From positions 1-53,063 of the forward strand of contig QHSA01000153.1 of NCBI GenBank assembly GCA_003220315.1: a stretch of DNA of 53,063 nt, in the 5' to 3' direction. The notes under the pieces were generated by a model. The model was not told the origin of the DNA. It did no database searches and was given only the letters and a program-made list of their open reading frames with translations. The first letter of the stretch is position 1, and each line of letters starts with the position of its first letter. The stretch is from Candidatus Rokuibacteriota bacterium (lineage in GTDB: Bacteria > Methylomirabilota > Methylomirabilia > Rokubacteriales > CSP1-6). Below, piece by piece: positions 23,910-30,751 of the stretch. Position numbers and translations under genes: made by a program.

Positions 23910-24227
23910 TCACTTCCGGGGCCTCTGCCGCCCTCGACCGCTCGGCCCCCGCGGAGATCCAGACGAGAGATTCGCCAGCTCGCCCACAGCCCATTCTCGA
24001 CGCGCCGCGCTCCGCTGGAGGCGAACCGCCTTAGCCTGGTCCTCAATGTTCGCGAGGAGGACCGGGCGATCCTCTTGCTTCAGCCCCACCTCGATGAGCG
24101 CGCGGAGGACAATCTGGAGGCTCACCGGAAGCTTGAGCGCGGCCGTCGCCTTCCCCGCCAGGACCCGCGCCCGGTCCAGAACGTCCTGCGGGAGCAGGAG
24201 GAGGACCTTCGTCTTATTCGTGAGCAT
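23910..24227 (-). CDS. Ribbon-helix-helix-like protein, copy 1
   Basis: A 105-residue basic protein with a short strand (KTKVLLLLP), helix (QDVLDRARVLAGKATAALKLP) and second helix (VSLQIVLRALIEVGLKQ), the order of RHH/CopG DNA-binding domains. A basic tail ends in SGRGRQRPRK. It is closely similar to the protein at 27299 on the other strand. GGGAGG precedes ATG 24227; two GTG codons just upstream are less likely starts. Its AT-rich promoter holds a palindrome, so autoregulation is likely. No toxin-like partner is next to it. Confidence 0.7.
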   Translation of the reverse strand: MLTNKTKVLLLLPQDVLDRARVLAGKATAALKLPVSLQIVLRALIEVGLKQEDRPVLLANIEDQAKAVRLQRSAARREWAVGELANLSSGSPRGPSGRGRQRPRK

Positions 24228-24279
24228 CACCACCTCCCGCCGGCGGCTGACTCCTGAGCAATCCCGCCCGCCGTCCAGT

Positions 24280-24325
24280 GTTTATATATTATTTACTTGA
24301 TATATAATTTATATCGTGATATCGA
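24280..24325 (-). promoter_or_regulatory. AT-rich promoter with 6-5-6 palindrome, RHH copy 1
   Basis: A sharply AT-rich stretch in a GC-rich window. GATATA-TAATT-TATATC (24299-24315) is a perfect inverted repeat, followed by ATATC-GT-GATAT. The same position in copy 2 has the same geometry with a compensated base change, which supports an operator bound by the RHH protein. Confidence 0.55.
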
Positions 24326-24382
24326 TGAAGTCAAGCGAGATCGCGGAACGGTGCCCCATCGGGGAGTCGGGAGGATTAGGGC

Positions 24383-24679
24383 ATGAGCCCACTCGTCGTG
24401 ATGTTCGCCTGGGCCCTCTGGCACGACCTGAGCGTCTACCGTGCCGCTGAGTTCCTGCCGCTCGCCGGCCCGACGTACCAGGTCACCTCGTACGACACGA
24501 AAGCCGAGTGTGAGGCTGAGCAGGTCGCGGCGATGGCCAAGGAGGAGTTGCCTCGGGCAGGGCCAAGGACCGAGCGGCTCTTGGATGGCATCAAGGTCTG
24601 GGACCCGGACCGCCGGCACTACACGACATTCCGGTACCTCTGCTGGCCTGTTGGCGCGGGCCCGGCTCCGTTCCGATAG
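24383..24679 (+). CDS. Small hypothetical protein
   Basis: A 98-residue protein with a hydrophobic start (LVVMFAWALWHDLSVY), then TYQVTSYDTKAECEAEQVAAMAKE and a C-terminal FRYLCWPVG. Two cysteines could form a disulfide if it is exported; the N-terminus is a weak signal sequence. GGGAGGATT stands before the ATG. I do not recognise a characterised family. It is divergent from RHH copy 1, so the AT-rich region may serve both. Confidence 0.6.
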   Translation: MSPLVVMFAWALWHDLSVYRAAEFLPLAGPTYQVTSYDTKAECEAEQVAAMAKEELPRAGPRTERLLDGIKVWDPDRRHYTTFRYLCWPVGAGPAPFR

Positions 24680-24743
24680 AACAGAGACCGACGCGGCGGG
24701 GAGGCGGGCGTGTCCGGGCTTCCGGGTCACGAGGAGGTGTGGG

Positions 24744-25010
24744 ATGCGCTGGCTCGTGGAGTTTTACAACGAAAGGCGGGGGATCGTGGCGCGCTACGGC
24801 ATTGAGGCGTCGTTGCCGGCGGCGGCGGCCCTCTTAGGCCGGAATGCGCTTCTCGCGGAGCATCCACCGGCTCGCGCGCGACGGAGGCTGAGCTTGTTCG
24901 AGCGGGCCGAGCGCGTCGGCGGTCAGGACGGCAGCGGGTGGGTCCTTCACAGGATCGTGAAGGACACCGGGCCCGGACCCGCTGACATCGCACCAGCGCC
25001 AGCGGCATAG
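24744..25010 (+). CDS. Small hypothetical protein
   Basis: An 88-residue soluble protein (MRWLVEFYNERRGIVARYGIEASLPAAAALLGRNALLAEHP ... GWVLHRIVKDTG). The ATG at 24744 has GAGGAGGTG upstream; the longer ORF to 24441 is a shadow of the preceding gene. Unknown function. It follows the 24383 gene by 64 bases and is probably co-transcribed. Confidence 0.6.
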   Translation: MRWLVEFYNERRGIVARYGIEASLPAAAALLGRNALLAEHPPARARRRLSLFERAERVGGQDGSGWVLHRIVKDTGPGPADIAPAPAA

Positions 25011-25174
25011 AAAGGAAGGCCACGGCGTCGGCGCCTGTGTCATACTCGTCGGGTCTGGTTCGGTTGTTGGTTCCCTGGTGAACCCCCCTCCTCATCAGAC
25101 CGTGTCTCTGGTGCTCGCTTCCGCTGTCCCAGAGCGTGCTCATTCATCGCGGGAGACACATTCGGAGGTGCGCG

Positions 25175-25462
25175 ATGGCGCACAAACTGTTCATCGGGGG
25201 TCTGCCCTTTTCGACGTCGAGCGAGCGTCTCCGCGAGGTGTTCACACAGGCGGGCGGCGTTCAATCGGCGACGGTCGTGATGGAGCAAGGCACCGGTCGC
25301 TCGCGCGGCTTCGGTTTCGTCGAGATGGCGACGGCCGAAGAGGCGGAGGCCGCGGTCAAGAAGTTCAACGGTCAGGAAATGGACGGCCGGACGCTGAAGG
25401 TCGAACTCGCCAAGTCCTCGGGCTCGGGCGGTGGCGGGTACCGGAGCGGGGGTCGCTACTAG
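25175..25462 (+). CDS. RRM-type RNA-binding protein
   Basis: A 95-residue single RNA-recognition motif. RNP2 is KLFIGGLPF (4-12) and RNP1 is RGFGFVEM (44-51), and a short glycine-rich tail follows (SGSGGGGYRSGGRY). This is the layout of the small bacterial/cyanobacterial RRM proteins, often cold-induced, that bind single-stranded RNA. CGGAGGTG precedes ATG 25175; the longer ORF is not supported. Confidence 0.92.
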   Translation: MAHKLFIGGLPFSTSSERLREVFTQAGGVQSATVVMEQGTGRSRGFGFVEMATAEEAEAAVKKFNGQEMDGRTLKVELAKSSGSGGGGYRSGGRY

Positions 25463-25554
25463 GCAAGTGTCTCGCCGGGCTGGGACGGGTGCGGTCGCAC
25501 GTCGCCCCGCCTCAGCCGTTCCCAACGTCCGTGACCACGCGGAGGGGCAAGGCA

Positions 25555-25635
25555 ATGCAGGAGCGGTGGAGCGAGATCGACGACGCGGTCCTCTCCGGCC
25601 TCGGCGAGACCAGCCCTGACGAGAGAACGCAATGA
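25555..25635 (+). pseudogene. Truncated small ORF
   Basis: MQERWSEIDDAVLSGLGETSPDERTQ, 26 residues, behind a good GGAGGGG site. It resembles the start of longer winged-helix-like proteins (RWSEIDDAVL...), so it looks like a 5' gene fragment. Its stop overlaps the ATG of the next gene (ATGA), so it may now act only as a translated leader. Confidence 0.35.
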
Positions 25636-26153
25636 CGCTCGACGTCTGTGTCCGGGCGCTGTCGGCACCAGCGGCAGCGGTGATCGAGGAGATGACCTAC
25701 ACGATCACGCCGGTGTCGGTGAACGTGCAGGCCGGGATCGTCGTGGGCGAGATCACGGGCATGCGGGTTGTGGAGCGGGTCGCGAAGAGTACCGGCGGCA
25801 CCGTCTCCCCGGCGAGGCTGACGGGGACGCTCACGTTGACGAATACCTCGGCGAGTCAGAGTGTCCGCCTGGTGGCAGGAAAGATCCAGTACCTCGACGA
25901 TCAGTGGCAGCCGATCGAGCTCGACGGATCTCGGACAGAAGCGACCTTCGCGTTCACCACGTACGGCAGCGAGCGGCTCGACCCCGGGCAGCAGGCGGTG
26001 GTGCAAGCCGTGGACGTGGTGTTTCCCGCCGAGGCGCTCAAGGCCAAGAAGCTCAAGGGACTCCGCCTGAAGATCGCCTACATTCTGTCGCCCTATAGGG
26101 AAGAGGCGATCAGCTTCGCCGTGTCGCTCGATCGCCGTCCGACAAGCAGCTGA
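25632..26153 (+). CDS. Lipoprotein-family paralogue lacking a signal peptide
   Basis: A 173-residue protein homologous along its length to the lipoprotein at 23254: TYTITPVSVNVQAGIVVGEITG, LTGTLTLTNTSASQSVRLVAGKIQYLDD, ERLDPGQQAVVQAVDVVFPAEALKAKKLKGLRLKIAYILSPYREE. The similarity begins near the lipobox (MTLDVC versus MTLGC), but the hydrophobic signal and the lipobox cysteine context are gone, so it should stay in the cytoplasm or be non-functional. It is on the opposite strand to the full-length copy. Function unknown. Confidence 0.7.
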   Translation: MTLDVCVRALSAPAAAVIEEMTYTITPVSVNVQAGIVVGEITGMRVVERVAKSTGGTVSPARLTGTLTLTNTSASQSVRLVAGKIQYLDDQWQPIELDGSRTEATFAFTTYGSERLDPGQQAVVQAVDVVFPAEALKAKKLKGLRLKIAYILSPYREEAISFAVSLDRRPTSS

Positions 26154-26161
26154 CGTTCGCC

Positions 26162-26506
26162 TCAGAATCCACTTCTTCGCATGCACGTGCGATAGGCCGC
26201 CTGATACGCGGCATCCGTGGTCCCGGCGGTCTCCATGCCGACGAGCTGAGGATCCGGGGAGTACGGGGTGACTTTCTTCGGCGAGTCGATTGACGGCGCC
26301 GTCGTGGCCTGGCCTCTTCGGGCGGCCTCCGCGTGCATGTAGTCCTTCGTCGTCGGGGTGGCGCTACCCGCCGCCACGGCGGCTCGCGCTTGAGCATTGC
26401 AGGCGGCGAAATCGGCCGCGCTCGGTGTCTCGGCAGACACCCTCGTCGCCACGGCGGCGACACTCACCACGACGGCGGCGACCAGCGCACGCCTCCACGT
26501 TGGCAC
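26162..26506 (-). CDS. Predicted exported small protein
   Basis: A 114-residue protein starting at GTG (VPTWRRALVAAVVVSVAAVATRVSA) with a typical signal peptide cut near VSAE. The mature part is SADFAACNAQARAAVAAG ... AYQAAYRTCMRRSGF, with two cysteines that could pair. GAGGAGG lies before the GTG, and the upstream ORF extension has no support. Likely periplasmic; function unknown. It follows the 26554 gene on the same strand. Confidence 0.6.
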   Translation of the reverse strand: MPTWRRALVAAVVVSVAAVATRVSAETPSAADFAACNAQARAAVAAGSATPTTKDYMHAEAARRGQATTAPSIDSPKKVTPYSPDPQLVGMETAGTTDAAYQAAYRTCMRRSGF

Positions 26507-26553
26507 GGGGCACCTCCTCAGGGCAGCCTGGGTATGCTGGCCGGCAGGGCCCG

Positions 26554-26739
26554 TCACCGGCCGGTGCGCGGCTGCCGGCCCTCCTCGAATTCCGCGATTC
26601 TGGCGCGGCCCTGGACCTCCGCGTCCTTGGCCGAACGAAATTGTGTCCGCGATTCCTCGACGAGGGCGCCGGCGCTGTCCCGGATCGTCCACACCCACCA
26701 CATCGAGTGCCCTCGGACCGCGACAATATGGAGTGTCAT
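26554..26739 (-). CDS. Small hypothetical protein
   Basis: A 61-residue protein, MTLHIVAVRGHSMWWVWTIRD ... LVEESRTQFRSAKDAEVQGRARIAEFEE. The strand-strand-helix pattern suggests a compact soluble domain. GGGAGGAG precedes the ATG. Not recognised as a characterised family. It probably heads a two-gene minus-strand unit with the exported protein at 26162. Confidence 0.55.
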   Translation of the reverse strand: MTLHIVAVRGHSMWWVWTIRDSAGALVEESRTQFRSAKDAEVQGRARIAEFEEGRQPRTGR

Positions 26740-26789
26740 GATCGAGCTCCTCCCTCATCCTCGCCGCTTGCGCGGGTCACGGGCGCTTG

Positions 26790-27101
26790 TCAACGTGCCC
26801 TCGAGCCGGTCGCCGACTCCCATCGTGGCGGCGCCTCGCGATCACAGCGGATAGCGTAGGCGCGCGCGACGCTGTTCTCGGCGTCGTACTCGACGACGAC
26901 GTCGAGGTAAGGGTCGACGTCCGCCTCGGCGCGTCGGATTCGAAGCCGTGCCCCCGCGGGCTCGGGCCCGACCGTGTGTCGCAGGAGCGCGATGTAACGC
27001 GTGCACTGCAGGAACGCGACCTCCGCGTAGCCGCTCTCGCCGACCTGCGCGGCGGACTCGCCTGACGGAACCGCTCCCAGCGGGATGACGTCGTGGGCCA
27101 T
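26790..27101 (-). CDS. Small hypothetical protein
   Basis: A 103-residue soluble protein (MAHDVIPLGAVPSGESAAQVGESGYAEVAFLQCTRYIALLRHTVG ... LDVVVEYDAENSVARAYAIRCDRE). It has two cysteines and a balanced composition. An AAAGGCGG site lies upstream. No family recognised. It is divergent from RHH copy 2 and shares its AT-rich upstream region. Confidence 0.5.
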   Translation of the reverse strand: MAHDVIPLGAVPSGESAAQVGESGYAEVAFLQCTRYIALLRHTVGPEPAGARLRIRRAEADVDPYLDVVVEYDAENSVARAYAIRCDREAPPRWESATGSRAR

Positions 27102-27208
27102 TTCAGCGCCGCCTTTCCCTGTTCCCCGTGTCTCCGGCCCTGAGGAGGTCGACCGCTCGGCAGCTCATGGAGGCGCGAGACCTCGCCCCAGCCCCATCTC
27201 GCTTGACT

Positions 27209-27240
27209 TGATATATATCACGTTATAGATTATATAACAA
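27209..27240 (+). promoter_or_regulatory. AT-rich promoter with 6-5-6 palindrome, RHH copy 2
   Basis: GTTATA-GATTA-TATAAC (27222-27238) is a perfect inverted repeat inside an AT-rich island, preceded by TATATATCAC. It aligns with the copy 1 palindrome, and the second base pair has changed from A:T to T:A on both arms. Confidence 0.55.
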
Positions 27241-27298
27241 CACCTAAGTCTGTCCTCGGAGATGGTGGCGGGCCGAGCCGGCGGGTACGGAGGTGGTG

Positions 27299-27616
27299 AT
27301 GGCCGACAACAAGACCAGAGTCCTCCTCATTCTCTCCCAAGACGCCCTGGACCGAGCTCGGGTCTTTGCGGGAAGGGCGACGATCACGCTCAAGCTCCCG
27401 GTCAGTCTTCAGATCGTGCTCCGAGCCCTCATCGAGGAGGGACTGAAGCGGGACGACCACCCGGCCCTCCTCGCGAACGTTGAGGGCCAGGCCAAGGCGG
27501 TTCGCCGCAAGCGGAGCATGGCGCGTCGCGAAGGGGCTGCGGGGGAGCGGAGGAGTCTACGGTCTGGAACGCCGCGGGCGCCGAGCGGTCGTGGGCGGCG
27601 GAGGCGCCGGAAGTGA
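27299..27616 (+). CDS. Ribbon-helix-helix-like protein, copy 2
   Basis: A 105-residue paralogue of the 23910 protein: NKTRVLLILSQDALDRARVFAGRATITLKLPVSLQIVLRALIEEGLK, then a basic tail SGRGRRRRRK. Strand-helix-helix order as in RHH DNA-binding proteins. ATG 27299 follows GGAGG with a 5-base spacer, exactly as in copy 1. Downstream is only a scar of the lipoprotein gene, so this copy has lost its original partner. Confidence 0.7.
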   Translation: MADNKTRVLLILSQDALDRARVFAGRATITLKLPVSLQIVLRALIEEGLKRDDHPALLANVEGQAKAVRRKRSMARREGAAGERRSLRSGTPRAPSGRGRRRRRK

Positions 27617-27639
27617 GGCGATCCGGGGAGCGATCCGGC

Positions 27640-27735
27640 GAGCCGACGCCGGGCAGGATGCGAACGCAGTCCCTGGACGTGGACGTTCCAGTGGAGGCGG
27701 TTAACTTCACCGTGTCGATCGGCGGGGGCACGTAA
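27640..27735 (+). pseudogene. Scar of a lipoprotein-family gene
   Basis: The frame reading TQSLDVDVPVEAVNFTVSIGGGT ends in TAA 27733-27735. It matches the 23254 lipoprotein as TQSLDV joined to INFTVSIGAG, with about 30 residues deleted between. Just upstream, another frame gives ADAGQD, matching LDPGQD, so a frameshift is present too. The position downstream of RHH copy 2 is that of the original partner gene. Confidence 0.6.
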
Positions 27736-27767
27736 GCCCCGGCAGGCTCTTCTGGAGGTGGGGAACC

Positions 27768-28520
27768 TTGTCGACTGAGATTTGGATCATCCCATTGGTC
27801 GCCATCGCGCTGACGCAAACGGCCGTCGTCGCGACGTCCGTGTACCTGCATCGCACCCTGGCGCACCGAGCGCTGGCCGTGCATCCGGTCGCGGATGTGC
27901 TCTTTCGGACAGTGCTCTGGCTGACGACGGGACAGCTCCGCCAGGAGTGGGTCGCGGTTCATCGTAAGCATCACGCATTCACCGACCGGGAAGGTGACCC
28001 CCACAGCCCGCGGCTGCTCGGCCTGTGGCGCGTCCAGCTCTTGAACGCCTACTACTACCAGCGAGAAGGACGAAATCCCGACACGATCCAGACGTTTGCT
28101 CGGGACATCCCCGAAGACCGACTCGACCGCGCCGTCTTCTCGAAGGGCTGGATCGGTCTCGTCCTCGGCATCGCGCTGCTGTGCCTCGTCCTTGGCCTCT
28201 GGCCGGGGCTCATCGCCGCGCTGGCGCACGCCGTCTTCTACGTCTTCATCCTGGCACCGCTGATCAACAGCGTCGGTCACTGGCGAGGCGCTCAAAACTT
28301 CGGGAACACGGCGTACAACTCGTCGGTGCTGGCCTGGGTGACGGGCGGCGAGAGTCTTCACAACAATCACCACGCGCACCCGCGAGCGCCGAAGTTCAGC
28401 GTGCGGCGGGTCGAGTTCGATCCGTCGTGGCTGGTGATTCGTCTGCTGGCGGCGCTCGGGCTGGTCGTGGTCGTCGGCCCGCCGGTGAGCCTTTCGAGCC
28501 ACGGCCGAGCAACACGGTGA
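27768..28520 (+). CDS. Membrane fatty-acid (acyl-CoA type) desaturase
   Basis: A 250-residue integral membrane di-iron desaturase with the three histidine boxes: HRTLAH (27-33 region), HRKHH (about 66-70) and HNNHH (about 204-208). Four hydrophobic helices flank them. The family inserts a double bond, usually delta-9, into membrane fatty acids using O2 and an electron donor. The start is TTG at 27768 with TGGAGGTGGGG upstream; no in-frame ATG is suitable. It is somewhat shorter than typical 300-residue enzymes, mainly at the C-terminus. Confidence 0.88.
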   Translation: MSTEIWIIPLVAIALTQTAVVATSVYLHRTLAHRALAVHPVADVLFRTVLWLTTGQLRQEWVAVHRKHHAFTDREGDPHSPRLLGLWRVQLLNAYYYQREGRNPDTIQTFARDIPEDRLDRAVFSKGWIGLVLGIALLCLVLGLWPGLIAALAHAVFYVFILAPLINSVGHWRGAQNFGNTAYNSSVLAWVTGGESLHNNHHAHPRAPKFSVRRVEFDPSWLVIRLLAALGLVVVVGPPVSLSSHGRATR

Positions 28521-28604
28521 ACGGGGAACAGCGCCGGATGCTTGGGCCGGGGGCGATGGAATCACGGGCGAGGACCTCGTAACGTCGCGCGATGGAGGAC
28601 GGCC

Positions 28605-28760
28605 ATGGCCAAGTGCATAGCCTGCAAGCGAGTCCTCAAGGATGAAGCGCAAGGATTCTGTAATGAGTGCAGCCGTGGCTTCGGCAAGAGGCCGGGGCAG
28701 GGCACACCGGGATCCCCGGGACGAACTGCGGCACGAAGGCGACGCAGGCGCGGACGGTAA
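28605..28760 (+). CDS. Small zinc-ribbon protein
   Basis: A 51-residue protein with a CxxC...CxxC zinc ribbon (CIACKRVLKDEAQGFCNEC) and an arginine-rich tail (TAARRRRRRGR) that may bind nucleic acid. GATGGAGGAC precedes the ATG at 28605. Too short for functional assignment. It lies behind the desaturase gene. Confidence 0.6.
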   Translation: MAKCIACKRVLKDEAQGFCNECSRGFGKRPGQGTPGSPGRTAARRRRRRGR

Positions 28761-28773
28761 CGTGCTCGCGCCG

Positions 28774-28798
28774 CTTCGGCCCACGAGCCTCGCCGAAG
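28774..28798. terminator. Hairpin between convergent genes
   Basis: CTTCGGC (28774-28780) and GCCGAAG (28792-28798) form a 7-bp stem with an 11-base loop between the zinc-ribbon gene and the end of the convergent ABC permease gene. Confidence 0.4.
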
Positions 28799-28812
28799 GC
28801 GATCCCCCGAGC

Positions 28813-29760
28813 TCATGACGCACCGGCGACAGAGGCCCGAGCGCGCCCCGAGCCGGTGACCAGTCGGAGGAAGGCCGGTGACAGTCGCGGGTCGAGCGTG
28901 TCGCGGATGCCGTCGCCGAGGAGGTTGAAAGCCAGGACGGTGACGGTGATGGCCAGGCCCGGGAAGAAGGCGAGCCACCACGGAGGCACGAGCGCCGTGA
29001 TCGAGTCCGCTAGCATGTTGCCCCACGTCGGCGTGGGCGGCGGCACCCCGACGCCGAGAAAGCCCAGCGCCGCCTCGATCACGATCGCCACCCCGAGGTG
29101 CGTGGTCGCGAGGACCAGATACGGCGCGACGCATTGGGGCAGGACGTGGAAGGCCATGATCCGCAGCGCGGAGGCCCCGCTCGCCCGCCCCGCCTCCACG
29201 TAGGCCATCTCCCGCACCGACAGCGCCACGGAGCGAATGACACGTCCCCCGAAGGGGATCCGCGTGATGGCGATCGCGAAGATCACGGCGGCCAGGCCGG
29301 TCCCGATCGCCATCGAGATGGCCATGGCCAGGATGAGGTCGGGAAACGACTGGAGGACCTCCATGATGCGCTGGCTCACGAGGTCGAACCGCCCGCGCAG
29401 GTAGCCACACGCGAGGCCCCACAGCGAGCCGACGGTCGTGCCGAGGAGGACGGCCGCGAGCGCGACGAAGAGCGAGGTGCGGGCGCCGTAGATCACGCGG
29501 CTCAGCGTGTCCCGCCCCACCTGGTCGGTGCCGAGGAGGCTCTGGGCGTCGGGCGGCTTGTTCATGCGCCGGAAGTCGGCCTTGAGGGGGTCGCGAGGGG
29601 CGAGGAGCGGCGCCGCCACCGCCACGACGACGATGAGGACGCCCACGAGCCCGCCCGCCGCCGCGAGGGTGTTGCGGCGGGCGAAGCGCGCCAGCTCGAC
29701 GACCACGGCTCTGATCACTGACTCGCCTCGGGCGCGCGTCGCCTGCGGCTCCTCGGCCAC
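28813..29760 (-). CDS. Peptide-type ABC transporter permease (DppC/OppC-like)
   Basis: A 315-residue inner-membrane permease with six predicted helices. The OppC N-terminal region and linker are present (APRDPLKADFRRMNKPPDAQSLLGTDQVGRDTLSRVIYGARTSL), as is the EAA loop (EAGRASGASALRIMAFHVLPQC) that contacts the ATPase. It imports oligopeptides, glutathione, nickel complexes or similar. It is third in the order binding protein - DppB - DppC. No ATPase gene follows within this window. Confidence 0.92.
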   Translation of the reverse strand: MAEEPQATRARGESVIRAVVVELARFARRNTLAAAGGLVGVLIVVVAVAAPLLAPRDPLKADFRRMNKPPDAQSLLGTDQVGRDTLSRVIYGARTSLFVALAAVLLGTTVGSLWGLACGYLRGRFDLVSQRIMEVLQSFPDLILAMAISMAIGTGLAAVIFAIAITRIPFGGRVIRSVALSVREMAYVEAGRASGASALRIMAFHVLPQCVAPYLVLATTHLGVAIVIEAALGFLGVGVPPPTPTWGNMLADSITALVPPWWLAFFPGLAITVTVLAFNLLGDGIRDTLDPRLSPAFLRLVTGSGRARASVAGAS

Positions 29761-29779
29761 CCTGCGGCTCGCTCTCCCA

Positions 29780-30736
29780 TCAGCCGTACCGGATGCGCGG
29801 GTCGAGCCACGCGTAGCTGAGGTCGACGAGCACGTTGATGATGACGAAGATCGACGCGTAGAGCAGGACGAGATTCTGAACGACGATGATGTCGCGCTCG
29901 ATCACCGCGGTGACGAGGGCGCGCCCGAGGCCCGGCACCCCGAACGCCTGCTCGACCGCCACCGAGCCCCCCAGCACGAAGCCCAGCAACACGCCGGAGA
30001 TGGTGATGACGGGTAGGAGCGCATTGGGGAGGGCGTGGCGGAAGACGACGAGCCCCTCGCGGAGTCCCTTGGCCCGCGCCGTCCGCACGAAGTCATCGCC
30101 GATGACCTCGAGAAGACAGGAGCGTGACATGCGCGCAATATAGGCGCCCTGGGCGAGCCCGAGCACCACCGCGGGGCCGATGACGATCTGGAGGTTCTGC
30201 CAGGGGTCCTGCCAGACGTGGACGATCACGATCGGCGCCTTGTAGCCGAACCAGAAGAGGAGGGCCAGGACGATCAGCATCCCGAGCCAGAAGCCCGGGA
30301 TGGCGATGAAGAGAACCGACAACGCCCGCGCGACGCCGTCCGGGACGCTGTTGGGCCGGAACGCGCTCAGGATGCCCACGGGGAGCCCGACCAGCCAGGA
30401 GATGACGAGGGCGAGCACGCCGATCTCGGCGCTGATCGGACCGCGGTGCAGGATCAATTCCGACACGGTATCGCCCCGGAAGAACGATCGGCCGAGGCGG
30501 CCGGCGCCGATGTCCACGAGCCAGCGGCCGTACTGGACGGGCAAGGGAGCGCTGAGCCCGAGGTCGGCCATGATCCGTACGCGATCCGCTGCCGACATCC
30601 GCGCGTGGCCCTCCACGCCGAGGATGGCCACGAGCGGGTCGCCCGGCAGGATCCGGAGGACTACGAAGATGATGAGCGACACGCCCAGCAGCGTCCCGGC
30701 GGCGTAGACTGCCCGGCGGACCAGATACTTCCGCAC
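29780..30736 (-). CDS. Peptide-type ABC transporter permease (DppB/OppB-like)
   Basis: A 318-residue permease with the DppB N-terminus (RKYLVRRAVYAAGTLLGVSLIIFVVLRILPGDP) and the EAA loop (RTARAKGLREGLVVFRHALPNAL). Six helices are predicted. It forms the heterodimeric channel with the DppC-like protein 19 bases downstream. The gap from the binding-protein gene is 15 bases, so one transcript is likely. Confidence 0.93.
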   Translation of the reverse strand: MRKYLVRRAVYAAGTLLGVSLIIFVVLRILPGDPLVAILGVEGHARMSAADRVRIMADLGLSAPLPVQYGRWLVDIGAGRLGRSFFRGDTVSELILHRGPISAEIGVLALVISWLVGLPVGILSAFRPNSVPDGVARALSVLFIAIPGFWLGMLIVLALLFWFGYKAPIVIVHVWQDPWQNLQIVIGPAVVLGLAQGAYIARMSRSCLLEVIGDDFVRTARAKGLREGLVVFRHALPNALLPVITISGVLLGFVLGGSVAVEQAFGVPGLGRALVTAVIERDIIVVQNLVLLYASIFVIINVLVDLSYAWLDPRIRYG

Positions 30737-30751
30737 GCGCGCCGCGCCGAC

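Larger units (their letters stand above)
23910..27616. repeat. Inverted duplication: arms 23910-24346 and 27192-27616
   Basis: The RHH-like gene plus its upstream AT-rich region occurs twice in opposite orientation. The similarity reaches past the promoter: GTCAAGCGAGAT follows on one arm and its complement ATCTCGCTTGAC precedes on the other. Lipoprotein-family sequence lies outside each arm. About 2.9 kb of small genes sits between the arms. Identity is partial, so this is an old duplication rather than a recent insertion sequence. Confidence 0.6.

Noticed and set aside
23910-24227. RHH-like protein as antitoxin of a toxin-antitoxin pair
   Set aside because: The neighbouring gene encodes a lipoprotein with a signal peptide, not a toxin-like protein, and the second copy stands without an intact partner.
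24280-24325. AT-rich island as a replication origin or phage attachment site
   Set aside because: No DnaA-box cluster, tRNA or integrase nearby; a matching island precedes the paralogous gene, so promoter/operator is the better reading.
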